Part shown: positions 1-13,800 of the stretch, one piece after another
Position numbering within the stretch: position 1 is the first letter of the stretch
How the letters are laid out: each line of letters opens with the position of its first letter
Source: Selaginella tamariscina
Lineage: Eukaryota > Streptophyta > Lycopodiopsida > Selaginellales > Selaginellaceae
Assembly: GCA_003024785.1 (NCBI GenBank)
Contig: PUQB01000185.1
Coordinates: 1 to 64,000 of the forward strand
Length of the DNA stretch: 64,000 bases
Direction of reading: 5' to 3'
Made by a program: the position numbers and the translations under genes
Notes under the pieces: generated by a model
Told to the model about the DNA's origin: nothing
Database searches by the model: none
What the model saw: only the letters and a program-made list of their open reading frames with translations

Positions 1-255
1 AGAAGCTTAATCAGGTCATTAGGAAGCGTCAATAGGAGATTAATCCAAGACAAAATAGAAAAAACTGCTCACAGAATAACAAGTTAAGGATATATGTATA
101 TATACACATTGTCTCTCTATATATGTCTTTAATATAGTATATATACATATACACTCTTATACGATTGCACAGCATCAAAAGATGTTAGTATTTCACATAC
201 ACAGAATACATAGACATTATAGTCTCAACTACATATATAGACCATATCACCATGA

Positions 256-288
<33 letters not shown>

Positions 289-413
289 GACTTTAAATGG
301 GTAATGCATATCTGTTCACACTCGATTGGTATTCAGTACATATCTTATAATCTCTCTCTCTCTCTCTCTCCCCCGTGGCTAAGCAATTTATACTAAGAAT
401 TTAGACAAGTTGA
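1..413. other. AT-rich 3' flank of pectin acetylesterase copy A, with microsatellites
   Basis: No gene is seen here. The stretch holds a (GT)n tract near 258-285 and a (TC)n tract near 350-370 in AT-rich sequence. It lies just downstream of the last exon of the minus-strand pectin acetylesterase gene, so it should contain that gene's 3' UTR. I see no clear polyadenylation signal to single out. Confidence 0.5.
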
Positions 414-959
414 TTAGTCAAGCTCAAAGTATGTTACACAAGTTGGGTTGCTTGGCCATGGAAGATAATCAATTGCTTGAGCTGCTTGTCTTTCGTACAT
501 CCAATTACCTAAAACTTCTAACCTCGTCTGTTTGAAAGTACAACTTAGTTATACGCATATGCACACACATGAACATTTATACATAAAATTATGCATGTGT
601 GTGTGTGTGTGTGTAAATAGTACCATGTTTTGAATTTTCAAAGTTGATTCACCACCCTGGCAATGATGAAAACACGAGTTGATAAACATGCCCCAGTCTT
701 TTCTTTTAAATATCGCAGGGTCAAGACTATTGAAGAAGCTCTCTCTAAACCCTGCGCACTTATATTATTCTTTCATACTGTATTATATTATTTTATTTAT
801 ATATGTGTATATGTATATGTAAGTATATATATGGACATGCAGACACACATGTATATCATATATGCATATATAATTAACTTGAGTGAAAACTGCAACTCTT
901 GTAATATTGCGAGTTGATTGGGTTGGCATGTAGTTATATTTTCAACACAAGGCCTCCAT

Positions 960-1464
960 GCAAGTTGTAACTAAAATGGGCATGGCTATAGTCCCATTTC
1001 CTAATAATTAGCAATTTTAGCTATTTAATTAGCATTTTCTAATATTAAAGGAATATTCTTTAGAATATATGTTTGAAAAGAGAATATTCTTTAGAATATT
1101 CTATTTTGTATTCTACCCTTTAATAAATTATAGCATTCATTGAACAAAAATTAATAACATTATAAAAGTAGAATGTATTAAATTATATAATATATTGCCT
1201 AATATAACAATTAAGGAAGAGCATAAGAGGTACATTATATAAATATTGATGTTGTTATTAAAATATTAATATTTAAATATAACATTATTAATTAAAAATT
1301 TGTAGTAGTAATAATATATATATAAAATCCTATAATAATATAGTCAATCTTCCATATCATTTTTTAAATTTATATAGTTAAGTATACAATTTGGTACTAT
1401 TATTAAAGAGTTTATAATAATTATGAATATTAAATATATGATATTTTATAATTTTGTAATTGCT
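960..1464. repeat. Element 1 left terminal and subterminal region
   Basis: The terminal inverted repeat is followed by AT-rich DNA with GAATATTC palindromes at about 1051-1110. The same hexamer-plus motif clusters near the right end of Element 1 and near both ends of Element 2. No coding sequence is seen. Confidence 0.55.
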
Positions 1465-4400
1465 TTAAGCTTCAGAAAACATACATTCCCTTGCAGTTTT
1501 GTTAATCGTGACTTTATCAACGCTTCTTGACATCCACCCATATCGAATGGATTTAACATTTATAAAACATGCTGGGTCTTTTTGATTGGGAGACCATGTT
1601 TTCTCTAGGCATCCATTATATCTTTCGCTCTCCTTCTCGTGTCGCCTTTTTTGTGGTTTGAACCATGCAACCTTAACAATACTATTTTTTGTGATTACTT
1701 CAGGTGTGTCGATAATTTGACCCATCCAAATAGGCTGATTATATGACGCATCTGGAGTAATGAGAACCATCATTAGTTTTTGAAGATCCTTGCAGCAATC
1801 AAAGTATGCTTTAGGTTTTTGGTTCCTTTGTCCAACAAAGTGTGGGGTTTGCACTTCCACATCACTACTGGCTTCTATGTCGTCTGTGCTCAGTGATGTC
1901 ATTTCAATCTCCTCTCGCCACCTTGTTTTAGGCCAGAAAGGGTGTTGCAATTCTGTACTTGTGACAGTAGGCCCTTCCAACTCTCGAACAACAGTCTCCC
2001 AATAGTTGACCACATGCTTATATAGTTCTGAGTAACCAGTTGCCTTATCAGAATTCTTTGGCATCGATTTTTGAACCCATGCCACATATTTTTTGATGCC
2101 ATCAATAATAACCTCTTGTTCCTTGAGCTGGGCACTCAATGGAATAGGGTCTGGTTGTCCTTCTGGGAGAAGTGGCTTTCCATCCTCTCCACTTTTGAAG
2201 AGCATTAAGCCCTCTTTCGGTAACCACTCCTGCTCTGATGGCCGTAACTTGTACTGCATAATAGGTATACCATCTCGTATGGAGAAAAAGAATTGTAGCG
2301 GCACAAGGTGACCAACTAAAGAATCACTCCCTTCTTTTATATACTCCTTGAGAAATTTTTTGAAGTCTGGCACCTCAGTCACAAGCAAAGCACAACTTTT
2401 TTTGGAGATGCAATTTTCAAAAAGATTCATCATATGCGGTAAGGTAAGTGCACTTGTCCTTTTTGTAGAGTTGGAGACCTTGCTGAAGAACGCATCAATA
2501 TCTTCATGAGTGTGACCAACCATAAGGAAACTGAGCGTGATTGTTTCAAACACACCTTTGGCAACAAGCATTGACAAGTATGCTAGCACATATCTAGAAA
2601 ATAAAAGTAAGTATGAGCTTGAGAAACCCTTAAGTAAAATGATTTACCTATTTTTGTTCTCGCCTGCACAATTATCCATCTGTAAAAGCAAATGACGAGG
2701 AAGCTTATTTGATGTTGAGGACACATGTACACTATTTGAGCTAGATCCCTCCACTGAACCTGAACTCTCAACAGGGCCATCTGTTTTTTGTGCAGGTTGC
2801 TGACAATGCCTCTCATATTCCCAAGTAGCCTCAAGTGCAGACGTGTTCATGAGAGCATTATGTAAAGGTTGAAGGTGTTGTTTCTTCACTTTGAGATCAC
2901 TGATAGGACTTGTCTGTGAGTGGGCTTCAAGGTTTCTGAAACACATGGCTAACGACCCAATAGTGAAATTGGAGTCGCTAGACCAATGTGGAAGTGAAAA
3001 GTGTCCATATGACTCACAACCGTGTCCATGTGTTAGCACACCTGTCAAAATCGGAAGTTTCATGACATTTCCAAGGCACTTTGGTGTTGCAAAGAGCTTT
3101 GGAATGCTGGTCTTTGAATGATCCATCTTGTCATGGATCAAGCACAGGTACTCTGATGGGCGTGACACAGAAAGCATGCGGTGTGCATAGTACTGAGACC
3201 GCAAGTTTGTTGTGCAATCATGTGGGCCTCCATCTTCCTTTGAATGGTAGTGATCTCCACCAAGGTTTTTGCACAAGCCTCTGCAGCCTTCAATGATGTA
3301 CAAGTGTCACACTTAGAAAAGCTAGAGTGTTTTGCAATCTCCACATCCTTAAAATGAGTATTCCATATGTTGTTGAAGGTACCAGTGCAGATTGCTTGGA
3401 GCCCCATCAAACTGAGGCACTTGTTCACATGTTCACACAGTTTCAATTGAGTGTAGATTGAAGGTAAAACCTTGAGATTTTCCCTGACCCCTGCATTTGT
3501 GGTTCGGCATTTGTGAGGCATCCTGTCTGCATTTGCTTCCACAAAAGCCTTGAGTATCTCTATGGCTGCCATGATGTGAGAGCGGGTTTTGACCAAGCCA
3601 GTGTTCCCATGAACTGAGGTTCGCGCTCCATCTAGCCACTCATCCCTCCGACGGTAGAACGTGGTCTTTGGGATCCCGTATATACTGTACCAAGCTTTGA
3701 AGCAGATGGCCACCTTATTAAATACCATGGATGTACTCTGATAACCTGTGTCCGAGGCCATTCCATCAATACACCCAGTTAGTGCAGCATATACAAACTC
3801 ATGCCTTTGCTTTTGGGTGAGCATACGAAAGACATGTCTACATTGGGTAATTTCATTCCGGTCTGCCATCTGACAACACTTCTTCTTGCAACAGTCAATC
3901 GTGGAAATGCTCGTAACACTTTCGGAAGATGTAGGATCCATCTTTACCCTCTTGCTGAAACTTGCAGGGGAAGATCTACAACCCATGAATCGCCTTTTTC
4001 TTACAATAGGACCAATGCAAGGAACCTCTTCAAATATGAGTTGTTCTTCCGGGTTGTTATTATTGAAATCCAACCCAGAATATGTTGAACCATCTTGCCG
4101 TCTTAATTCAGATGTTCGCCACCTCACGAGGGATCCAGGATACAATGTGCCATTAGGTGAAACCTCTGTCACAACTACACCCACGAAGTCGGACCCTAGT
4201 TTCTCTTCTGACACTGCTTCCATTGGATTTATAGCTGTGATGATGCCTCTTCCGACTTCAATCTCACGAAGAAAGAGAATCACCTCATCCATCACAGCAG
4301 GCAAGCCATCATCTGGTAAACTCGTGCTACTATTTGTTTGTGACTCTGCATATTCTGTGTCAGCCTTGACTTCATCCAAATTCCACAATACAGGAGAACC

Positions 4401-4592
4401 CTCCTCAAATTCCATTCCCAGAACCTCAACATGCTTGTAAATGGTGTTCACCCATACGTACACACAAGATCCTTGGGCAATATTGTGACATGATGCATTA
4501 TTATCTCGAACTTCCACAGTTCCAGTGCCAACTATCTCGTTGTTCCGAAGAAGACATACTTTATCTCCAGTATTAAACATATTGTCCTGCAC
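1465..4592 (-). CDS. DUF7869-type transposase-like protein, two exons, one frameshift
   Basis: Exon 1 runs 4592-2648 and exon 2 runs 2593-1465, with a normal GT..AG intron between. The C-terminal half has the DUF7869 signature: MDNCAGENKNRYV spans the splice junction, then SFLMVGHTHEDIDAFFS. I recognise this as an RNase-H-like transposon protein domain common in metazoan and non-seed-plant repeats. Upstream are a CC/C-rich zinc-knuckle-like segment (CCKKKCCQ), a KCDTC motif and a LIHDKMDHSK block. The N-terminal 200 residues look like chromo/SH3-type beta repeats, which is inference. A single-base frameshift near 3200 separates the KCDTC part from the rest of exon 1. The gene is divergent from the ParB/methyltransferase gene, across the palindrome arrays. 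Catalytic role in transposition is inferred. Confidence 0.75.
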
Positions 4593-4734
4593 ATAAATAA
4601 TTGTATTATTTATGATATCTGTTTATGCAATATTTTTAAGAAATCTGAATTACGGTTACTTAATAATATGCATATGCAATAATACATAATTATGTTTAGA
4701 GATAATATCTCATGTTTGATTAATACAACTGATG

Positions 4735-5540
4735 GGCGGGATTAATCCCGCCCACGAATCCCTCCGACGAGGAACGGTCGGCGGGATTAATCCCGCCGCC
4801 GACTCAACCCCTTCGGAGAGAGTCGGCGGGATTAATCCCGCCTTGGACTCCCTCCGACAAGGAAGAGCCGGCGGGATTAATCCCGCCGCCTCCCCCTGGG
4901 GGAGTCGGCGGGATTAATCCCGCCCGACTCCCTCCGACAAGGAAGAGCCGGCGGGATTAATCCCGCCGCCTCTCCTCTCGGGGAGTCGGCGGGATTAATC
5001 CCGCCGACTCTCTCCGACGGAAGGGAGTCCGGCGGGATTAATCCCGCCGACTCATCCTCGCCGGAGAGAGTCGGCGGGATTAATCCCGCCGGACTCCCCG
5101 AGGAGGAAGAGGCGGCGGGATTAATCCCGCCGGCTCTTCCTTGTCGGAGGGAGTCCAAGGCGGGATTAATCCCGCCCACAATTCTTACGACGGGGAATGG
5201 GTGGCGGGATTAAACCCGCACATAACTCTCTCCAAAACTATGATTTCAAAGAGATCTCGGGATAAATCCTGTCCCCAAATCTTTAAAACAGGGAAGTGGT
5301 GGCGAGATTAATCCCGCCACCCCTTCCCTGCCTCCTAAAATGGTTGGCGGGATTAATCCCGCCGACAACTCTTTCTAATAAATTCTGGTAACTCTTCATC
5401 AGTTGAGAAGGTTATCGACGGGATTAATCCCGCCACTCTTTTTCAGTGGCGGAGAAGCATTGCCCGGGAGATGGTGGCGGGATTAATCCCGCCACTCTTC
5501 AAAGAGGCGAAAAAGAAATGGCCGGATTAATCCCGCCGCC
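4735..5540. repeat. Palindrome array 1 of Element 1 (about 17 copies)
   Basis: About 17 recognisable copies of the palindrome CGGCGGGATTAATCCCGCCG, most perfect over 16-20 bp, recur every 35-60 bp. Spacers are related to each other (gactccctccgac and similar), so the unit is about 40 bp. Copies degrade toward 5200-5540 (for example ggataaatcc at 5258). The array starts about 140 bp upstream of the transposase start codon. The GC content contrasts sharply with the AT-rich surroundings. Confidence 0.9.
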
Positions 5541-8500
5541 CCGGTTAACCTAGAATATTAAGTTAAAAGGATATTTAAACGGGATAAATCCCTAACGGAA
5601 TATATTATAATCCTAATGCATTCTAAACCCCTAAATTGTAATTTTAAGAGAGAATGTAAGAGAGTGAATCTTATAAGTATTTTTAAATTTGTTTATAATA
5701 CTTACTTGTAAACAGCACTGAAGGCGCCGTGCTTTCCTATAAAGAATAGCACCCAATTTAATCTCGCTCCTGAGATGATCACTATGAAGAAAAAAGAAGA
5801 TCTAAAGAGTGAAAAATACAGAAATGAAGAAACCCTTGCCGGAGAAAGAACCAGATCTGAATTTGAGTGGGAAATTAAATGCATTTTCAAATTTACATGT
5901 CAGACCGACAATACATATGTCAGAAATTCAAATTTTTTAAAAAGAACAGAAAATAAAATTTAAGATGAGTTGACACAAATATCCGACACTCTGACATATA
6001 TACTCTCCAGTTCCAATGAGTATTTTAAAATTGCATTTAATGTTATTCAAGTGATTCAAGCTGTTTAATATTACGAAATTTTAGACTATATTCTACATTC
6101 TTAGTATTCAAGTATATTTATATTATATATATATATATAAATATATACTTATACAATAAATAAATTGATATATTATTATGTATCATTTAAAATATATTCA
6201 TAGTCTGTTTATTATTATTATTTTCTTAATTACTCGAGTATTTAGTTTTCATTTCCTAGTATCAATGGGATATTCTTTAATATTTTATTAATATTTGAAG
6301 AATATTCTAATATTAAACCTGATTATCATAATTAAATTAGTCTTGTTCTTAATTATTGCAGTAATTATTCTACATTTGTATATATTAATGGGATTTTCTC
6401 AATTAATTTGTTATTATTTCAAGAATATTCATGTGTTAAACCTTATTATCAATATTAAATTAATACACACTATGAACATATTTTAAATTATACATAATAA
6501 TACATCATTTTATCTAATATATAGTCATATATAGTTTTAATAATATATATATTAATATCATTTCCTTAATTACTTGAGTAATTAATCTTCTTTATATTAA
6601 TGGGATATTCTTTATTATTTTCTTATTATTCCAAGAATATTCCAATATTAAACATGATTATGATAATTAATTTAGTTAATTATTTGAGTACTTAATTTAC
6701 ATTTGTATATATTAATGGGATTTTCTCAATTAATTTCTTATTATTTCAAGAATATTTCAATGTTAAACCTTTTTATCAATATTAAATTAATATATATTAT
6801 TAAAACTATATATGGCTATATATTAGATAAAATCATATATTATTATGTATAATTTAAAATATGTTCTAGTGTGTTTATTAATATTATTTCTTAATTATTC
6901 GATGTTTGTTTTGCACACATATATAAACACAATCATAAATTTACACACGCATTACAAGAACTTACAAAAACACATATGCACACACATGCACAACCCTAAA
7001 CCAAACTGAAGAAATATGTTGCTTCTTTATTGAAAACATCATGTTCAACGCATGTATGATATATGTACTCAATCTGTGTGTATGTAACACATTGAATTTA
7101 CATGTGTAATATTTATATTAAGCTTGTTGGGAGCTAAACCCTAAACCCTAACCCTGTGTATACATGTGTGTACAAAAATAATTTTTCAACACTCTCTCTT
7201 CACACCATGCATGATCCATCCTAAACCCTAAACCCTAAACCCTAATATGTAACACAATGAATTTACTCATGTAATATGTATGTATGTCTGTGTGTATACA
7301 CGTGTGTATGTATATATGTGTACTTTTCTGTCTTCTCTCATACATACACCATGCATGATCCATGTTAATATGTACTGTCTCTCTTCTCTCAAACATACAC
7401 ACCATGCATGATCTATAATATGTACTCGGTCTCTTAATATTATGTACTAATATGTATGTATGTCTGTGTATAATACACACCATGCATGATCCATAATATG
7501 TACTGTCTCTCTTCTCTCATATACTATGTATGTATATCTGTGTATAATATGTGTAAGTATTTATGTGTACTAATATATGCAATGTGTACAAAAATAATTT
7601 TCAACACTCTCTCTTCTCTCATACATACACCCATGCATGATCCTCCTAAATCCAAAACCCTAACCCAAAACCCATGTAATATGTATGTATGTCTGTGTAT
7701 ACACGTGTGTATGTATATATTATGTGTATTAATATATGCAATGTGTATGTATGTATTGATACACATGAAACTTTAACACTCTCATGGACACACACATGTT
7801 AAATCCTGCATGATTTATATTTTTGGGGTGTATGTGATACACCCACGCACACGCACGCACTAATAATATAATGAAAGAATATTCGTTTAGGGCGAATCTA
7901 TATTTTATTCTTTTTAGGGTTTAAGTATATTCTCAGAAGGAATATTCTATTAGGGTTAATATATATATTTAATTCCTTTAGGGTTTAGGTATATTCTTAG
8001 GGTTTCAAGAGGCGGCGGCTGTGAAATCGGCGGCGCGGCTGTGCACACAGGTGAGATCTGTGTGTGTGTGTGTGTGTATGTGTGTATGTATGTATATATG
8101 TATAGGAGTGTGCGATAAATTTATTTATTAGTTTTATCTTCTCGCACACACACGCACACTCCTGTGTATGTATATGTGTGTGTGGTGTGTGTTTGTTTAT
8201 CTGTATGATTTTATTTGTTTCGCTCACACATGCATACACACGATATACATATACACATATATATATATACCTATATAACATACATATATTATGTGTACCA
8301 GTATCTGTAAATTTTTTTTTATTGATCTATCTCTCCACACACACGCACACTCCTGTGTATGTATATGTGTGTGTGTGTGTGTGTGTTTGTTTATCTGTAT
8401 GATTTTATTTTGTTTTGCTCACACACGCATACACACAATATTACATATACACATATATATATAATTAATACATATATACATACATACAACACTAGTTTAT

Positions 8501-8826
8501 ATATATGCTTATATATTCACAGACTCTCTCTCTTTCTCTATGGATTATATATCTATACACCATATATATGTGTGTGTTTATCTGTATAATTTTATTTATT
8601 TATTAGTTTTATATTTCGCACACACACGCACACTCCTGTGTATATATATGTTGTGTGTGTGTTATTTATCTGTATGATTTTATTTGTTTCGCTCACACGC
8701 ATACACACGATATACATATACACACATACATATACCTATGTACACACATATATTATGTGTACCAGTACTGTATAATTTTATTTATTTATCTATCTCTTGC
8801 ACACACACGTACACTCCTATACATAC

Positions 8827-8869
<43 letters not shown>

Positions 8870-8947
8870 TATATATATGTGTGTGTTTTTATCTGTATAA
8901 TTTTTTTATTTATTATTTTATCTCTTGCACACACGCTAAGCCCCTCG
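5541..8947. repeat. AT-rich, minisatellite and telomere-like core of Element 1
   Basis: No gene is supported. Direct repeats of about 340 bp occur at roughly 6230-6470 and 6570-6800 (shared block around attaatgggattttctcaat). From 7060 to 7790 a degenerate tandem unit combines catgcatgatcc, tatgtatgtctgtg and short (CCCTAAA)n runs at 7134-7155 and 7221-7245. From 8040 to 8935 a minisatellite of about 200-250 bp repeats gttt-atctgtatgatttta with flanking (CA)n and (TG)n tracts four or five times. Reading frames here encode only microsatellite peptides. Confidence 0.7.
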
Positions 8948-10530
8948 AGCGGCGGGATTAATCCGCCGCTATAGGTTTATGGCCTCGGCGGCGGGATTAA
9001 TCCCGCCGCTATATGGTTGGGGCCATGGCGGCGGGATTAATCCCGCCGCCGAGGCTTCACGCAGGCTATGGGCGGCGGGATTAATCCCGCCGCTCTACGA
9101 CAAACCGAAGAGCGGCGGGATTAATCCCGCCGCCCATGGCCTGCGTGAGGGGCCTCGGCGGCGGATTAATCCCGCCGCTCACCCATGCCCTGCGCGGAAT
9201 GCGGCGGGATTTATCTCGCCGGCAATGGCCTGTGTGAAGGCCCTAATGGGCGGGATTAATCCCGCCGGATTCTGCGCAGGGCATTTACAGGGATGGGCGG
9301 CGGGATTAATCCCGCCGCTCATGAGGCTAACCGAAGAGCCTGCATGAAAGATCTTGCACGGAAGGCTAACCGAAAAGCCTGCATGACATGTCCTGCGCGT
9401 AAGGCGGCGGGATTAATCCCGCCGCCCAGGGAATTCACGCAGACATGAACGCCGGGATTAATCCGGCCCCACGCTCATGCCCTTCGCGGAGGGCGGCGGG
9501 ATTAATCCCGCCGCTCAGGCACTTCCGCAGGATATAAGCGGCGGGATTAATCCCGCCCCACCCATCCCTGCCCATCCCTGTTCAAAAATGCCGCAGCCAA
9601 TATATATGTGTGAGCGCATGATTTACGAGAGGGCGGCTGGATTAGTCTCTCCGAACCTTCATTAATCCTCCATTGGTATGTTGAATCAATCCCGACTAAC
9701 TCTCTGAGACGGAGAAGGTTTACAAAATACCAATGGAGGGAACTGAGAAGGGTGGTGGGATTAATTTCACCATCCCTTACATGGTGGGCGGGATTAATCC
9801 CGCCGTGTACGCATGCCCTGCGCGGAATCGGGCGGGATTTATCCCGCCGCCATTGGCCTGCCTGAAGGGCCTAGGCGGCGGGATTAATCCCGCAAGATTT
9901 CGCACAGGGCATTGGCGTTCGGCGGGATTAATCCCGCCGACTAAGGCCCGAGTGAAGGGCCTGGGAGGCGGGATTAATCCGCCGCGACGCAATTCCCTGC
10001 GCGAATCGGGCGGGATTTATCCCGCCGCCATTGGCCTGCCTGAAGTGCCTAGGCGGCGGATTAATCCCGCCCGATTCCGCGCAGGGAATTGGCGTCCGGC
10101 GGGATTAATCCCGCCGCATAGGGACCGAGTAAGGCCCTGGGCGGCGGGATTAATCCCGCCGAGTCTTCAATGCCTGTTGGAGGAATGAATCCCGCCACCC
10201 TTCCTTTGTTTTCTCCATTGGTGAGTCGGACCAATCCCAAACGTTTCTGTCTGAGACGTAGAAGGTTTTCAACATACCAATGGAGAGAATTGGGAAGGGT
10301 GGGGAAATTCATTTAACCATCACTTACATGGTGGGCGAGATTAATCCCGCCCCTTTCTGGAGTCACTGAAGGGGTGTGAGAAATAAATCCTGCCCAGTTC
10401 TCTCTGAGACCGAGAAGGGTGGCAAGATTAATTCCGCACTCCCGTTCAAGGCCTCCAGAAAGGTGGCGAGATTAATCCCGCCCACTCTTTCAGGAGGCAT
10501 TGAAGGGGTGGCGAGATTAATCCCGCCGCA
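8948..10530. repeat. Palindrome array 2 of Element 1 (about 25-28 copies)
   Basis: The same CGGCGGGATTAATCCCGCCG palindrome as array 1 recurs about 25-28 times at roughly 40-50 bp spacing. Variants include a ggatttatcc core (9202, 9831, 10010). Spacers form a second family, with ccctgcgcggaat and ggcctgcgtgaagggcc blocks in both orientations. The 3' copies are degenerate. The array ends about 340 bp upstream of the first ATG of the ParB/methyltransferase gene, so the two arrays sit at the 5' ends of the two divergent genes. Confidence 0.9.
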
Positions 10531-10867
10531 CCTTCCATGTGAATATATATGTGTATTAGTATATATAAGTTGCATATCTCATTTTATTTACTTTTATCAT
10601 CTTATCATAATATTTCGAGTAAAAGCTAGGAATCTATGTAAAACTGTCCAGAGCTCACATTTGTGGTGGTTCTAAAACGAAATGTTATCTTTCTTTTGCA
10701 CTAACACAAATGAGCTTCGGACAGTTAATTACGTCTACTTCTCTCTGTGTATTATTTTTGTATATTCGGGTTTATACAAGTGTGTGTGCGTTTTTATATA
10801 ATTTTATTCATAGTGTATTATTTTGCAGAAGGACGATTTGATCAAACAAGGAGATCGAGTCATTAGT

Positions 10868-13800
10868 ATGGAGTCGTCGTCAAATTCTGGGTAAGAATTA
10901 AAATCTGTTTATACTCGGATACTTGAACTAATCATTTTTGTATTCAGATGTGGAATTGAGTGACATTAAAGACAAGAGCAGGAGAAGAGATGGGCAGGGG
11001 GATTCTGGAATCAACTTGGCCATATTTTAAGATAAATGGGAAGCGCATTGGAGCAACCATGGTTGCTGTCAAATTAACCTCTGTCACATCTCATGGACAA
11101 GCAAAACAATGGAAAGTAGATTCGCTAGTCAAGCACCCGAAAGCAGGCTGCGAACCCAGATTGGACGATGCTCGACACATATGCCTTGTTCCATCCAATG
11201 TCACGTTCTCGGATCCAGAGGTCGTCAGTTACAACATTAATTTCGGGTGGTTTTGTCGACTTGTGGATAATGACGTTCACGTGTTCACTAATGATGTTGA
11301 CCTTGGAGTTCTTCTTCAACTCAACGAAAGCCCATCTATGGAGGGGATCCATCTGGATGTCTACTTCGAAGATCTTCAGACTCATCGAGTAGGTGTATTG
11401 TCAGGAGATATTGCTTCACAATACAGAAAATCAGCAAGTGGAGCAATCTTCCCTCTTCACATTGAAGAAGAACACAGCGACATCATAATGGAGATTGAGA
11501 GGGTGGCTCGGTCTCAGGTTCTCTACAGATCACGTTCAATTTGCTTAGGGAGCTTTGGGAGCTGGAAGAGTGTACCGAGAACACTAGAACAGCTGCAGTC
11601 GGGGATCACACATGTTGATTCGGATCGCAAAAGAAAATCATCAATCGTTTTGTCAGCTGCACCTGTGGCATCTCATGCTGCAATAAGTCACAAGGAAATG
11701 ATGTTGGATGATAAGATTTATCCTTGTAGGGTTAAATATTGCAGCGTCAACCCAAACTTCAATTACAGGCCACTCAACCAGGAACGTGTAGCTGAGCTCA
11801 TGGAGAAGATGAAGGACGACAATTCTTATACCGTTCCACATAATGCTGTTTTGTGTCCATACTATGAAAGAAGGAAGGGTGCTGACAAAGTCTGGATCAC
11901 AACACCAGAACAACTCATGAAGATTCAGACGGAGAATAAAATCTATCAAGTACTACATCATTAGTGGCCAGCACACAATAACGGCAGCCCAACGACTTCT
12001 CGATGAACACAACAAAGGAACGATGGCAACAAAACTTTCCGAGCATACCCGTGAGAAGCTGACAAAAAAGATCGGCGTTTTTAGCTAAGCCGAATCTCAC
12101 AATCGAGCAGTACCATAAGTTATCGGCGGAATGGGACGCTGCCGACACCAACCACTACAACAGCAAAATATGGGAGAAGTTTAAACACACGCGAGCCGTG
12201 TGGGAATCTCTTCAGCGACCACAAAGAGCTACCGCAGGGAATACACAATCTGCGGAATACCGGGTAAGCAAATTGTTTGGGCGGGATTTATCTCGCCGGT
12301 ATATTAATCTGTCTTTTTCCTCAGAGAGTTGAAGAAATTGCAGCAGTTGATTTTGCCCAGGTGGGCGGGAAGGAAACATCATTTCTGATGATGTTGATTT
12401 CTTGCCCCGAAGATAGGATCTTTGCCAAATGGTTGGGGATTATGGAATCCTTTTCAAAAGGAACACTGAAGAAGAAGCAGACAAGTGAAGGGGAGCCCTC
12501 AGAAAAGTCTGCAAAGAAACCCAGTAAGACGCCGAAGGCTAAGTCTGTTCAATCTACAAAGGATGTAGACAACGATTTCAAGCTCACATGGTTGAAGCCT
12601 TTAAATGGAACAACGATGGAGGAGATGGAAGTCTTGGCTGATTTGGTGATCGATGGCAAACTACAAATTAATAACAGCAGCCCAACCTCTCCTTTTCATC
12701 TCAAGGCAATGGAGTTGAAGACGGTCAGGCATTTCAAGGAGTGGTTGGGAATACACTGCCACAAACTGGGTTGGACCTCGACTTCAACATATGAAGAGGT
12801 CAGCAAATATTTGCATGTGATGAACGATGATATGCCTTGTCGAATGGGTGAACCAATCGGAAGATCTGGGCAAGAATCTATTGCACGCCAACGCCAAAAA
12901 GGAGAACATTGGGATGACGCCTTCTCTTATGGCAGTCCTTCAGCAGCGGAGAACCGAATTGAACCTTATAAAGGAGGATGCTACGAATCACGACAAGCCC
13001 TACAGATGTTTGTTGTTAGATTCGGAGACTTTATGGGGTAACATCACTGCTTGTAGGAAACCGTTTCAATTGTTCGTGATGGATCGGCGGGTGTCAAAAA
13101 ATCTTTCGACAGATAGGGCACTAGAGGATCTGGTGGAGAAACTTAGCCGTGCAAGCATATACATAGAAGGTATTTATTATTGAATTCATGCTTGCGCTCT
13201 TCACTGATACCTACTTTTTCAGGTATTTATTTCTTGATTCTTGCTCATGTCACCGATACTTTTGCCTTCGCCTTCGCCAAGAAGAATAGACATCGTTGGA
13301 CAGGATTTTATATGAACGATGCTAATCCCAAGTGCATTGATACCGTTGTTCACTTGGTTGTTAGGAATGCGCCAAACAATTTCAAGCTTCCAAATGACTG
13401 GCCAGGCATCTGTTTGCACTCCAACGGCCCTGAACCTCCATCCGATACACCGATAGGTATGAGTGACGTATTCGGCAATGTACGTTATCCAAACATATTA
13501 CAATCAAGCGGCACGGAGCATCGTCAACTTGATCAGGGGTCCTCACAGTGATGCGTGGGTTTTTGACTACTGCACTAGGGGGTCCGTCTTGAAGGAGTGT
13601 TACCTTCGGCATACATGTGTGTTTGCCGTTGAAAAGGATAAGACCATGGTTGAGGACCTGAACAAGTGGATAGATTGGGTCTCAACTGAGTACCCCAACG
13701 ATCCATAAAGGCGTATTTGAGAAAGTTCCCTCCAGATAAGTGCGATAGCTCTGAAGGTGAATCTGGTTCAATCTCGGAGTCTGAGAACGAACTTCAATCA

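Noticed and set aside
7235..8974. Several open frames of 70-96 codons rich in His, Thr, Tyr and Ile
   Set aside because: They consist of translated (CA)n, (TG)n and (TA)n microsatellites.
4735..10530. CRISPR-like array of repeats and spacers
   Set aside because: Spacers are related to each other, repeats are full palindromes with variable edges, there are no cas genes, and the context is plant nuclear DNA.
4732..10575. Long open frames encoding GGINPA and AGLIPP repeats on both strands
   Set aside because: They are translations of the DNA palindrome, which is open on both strands in several frames. Frame is not conserved between copies and no start or splice context fits.
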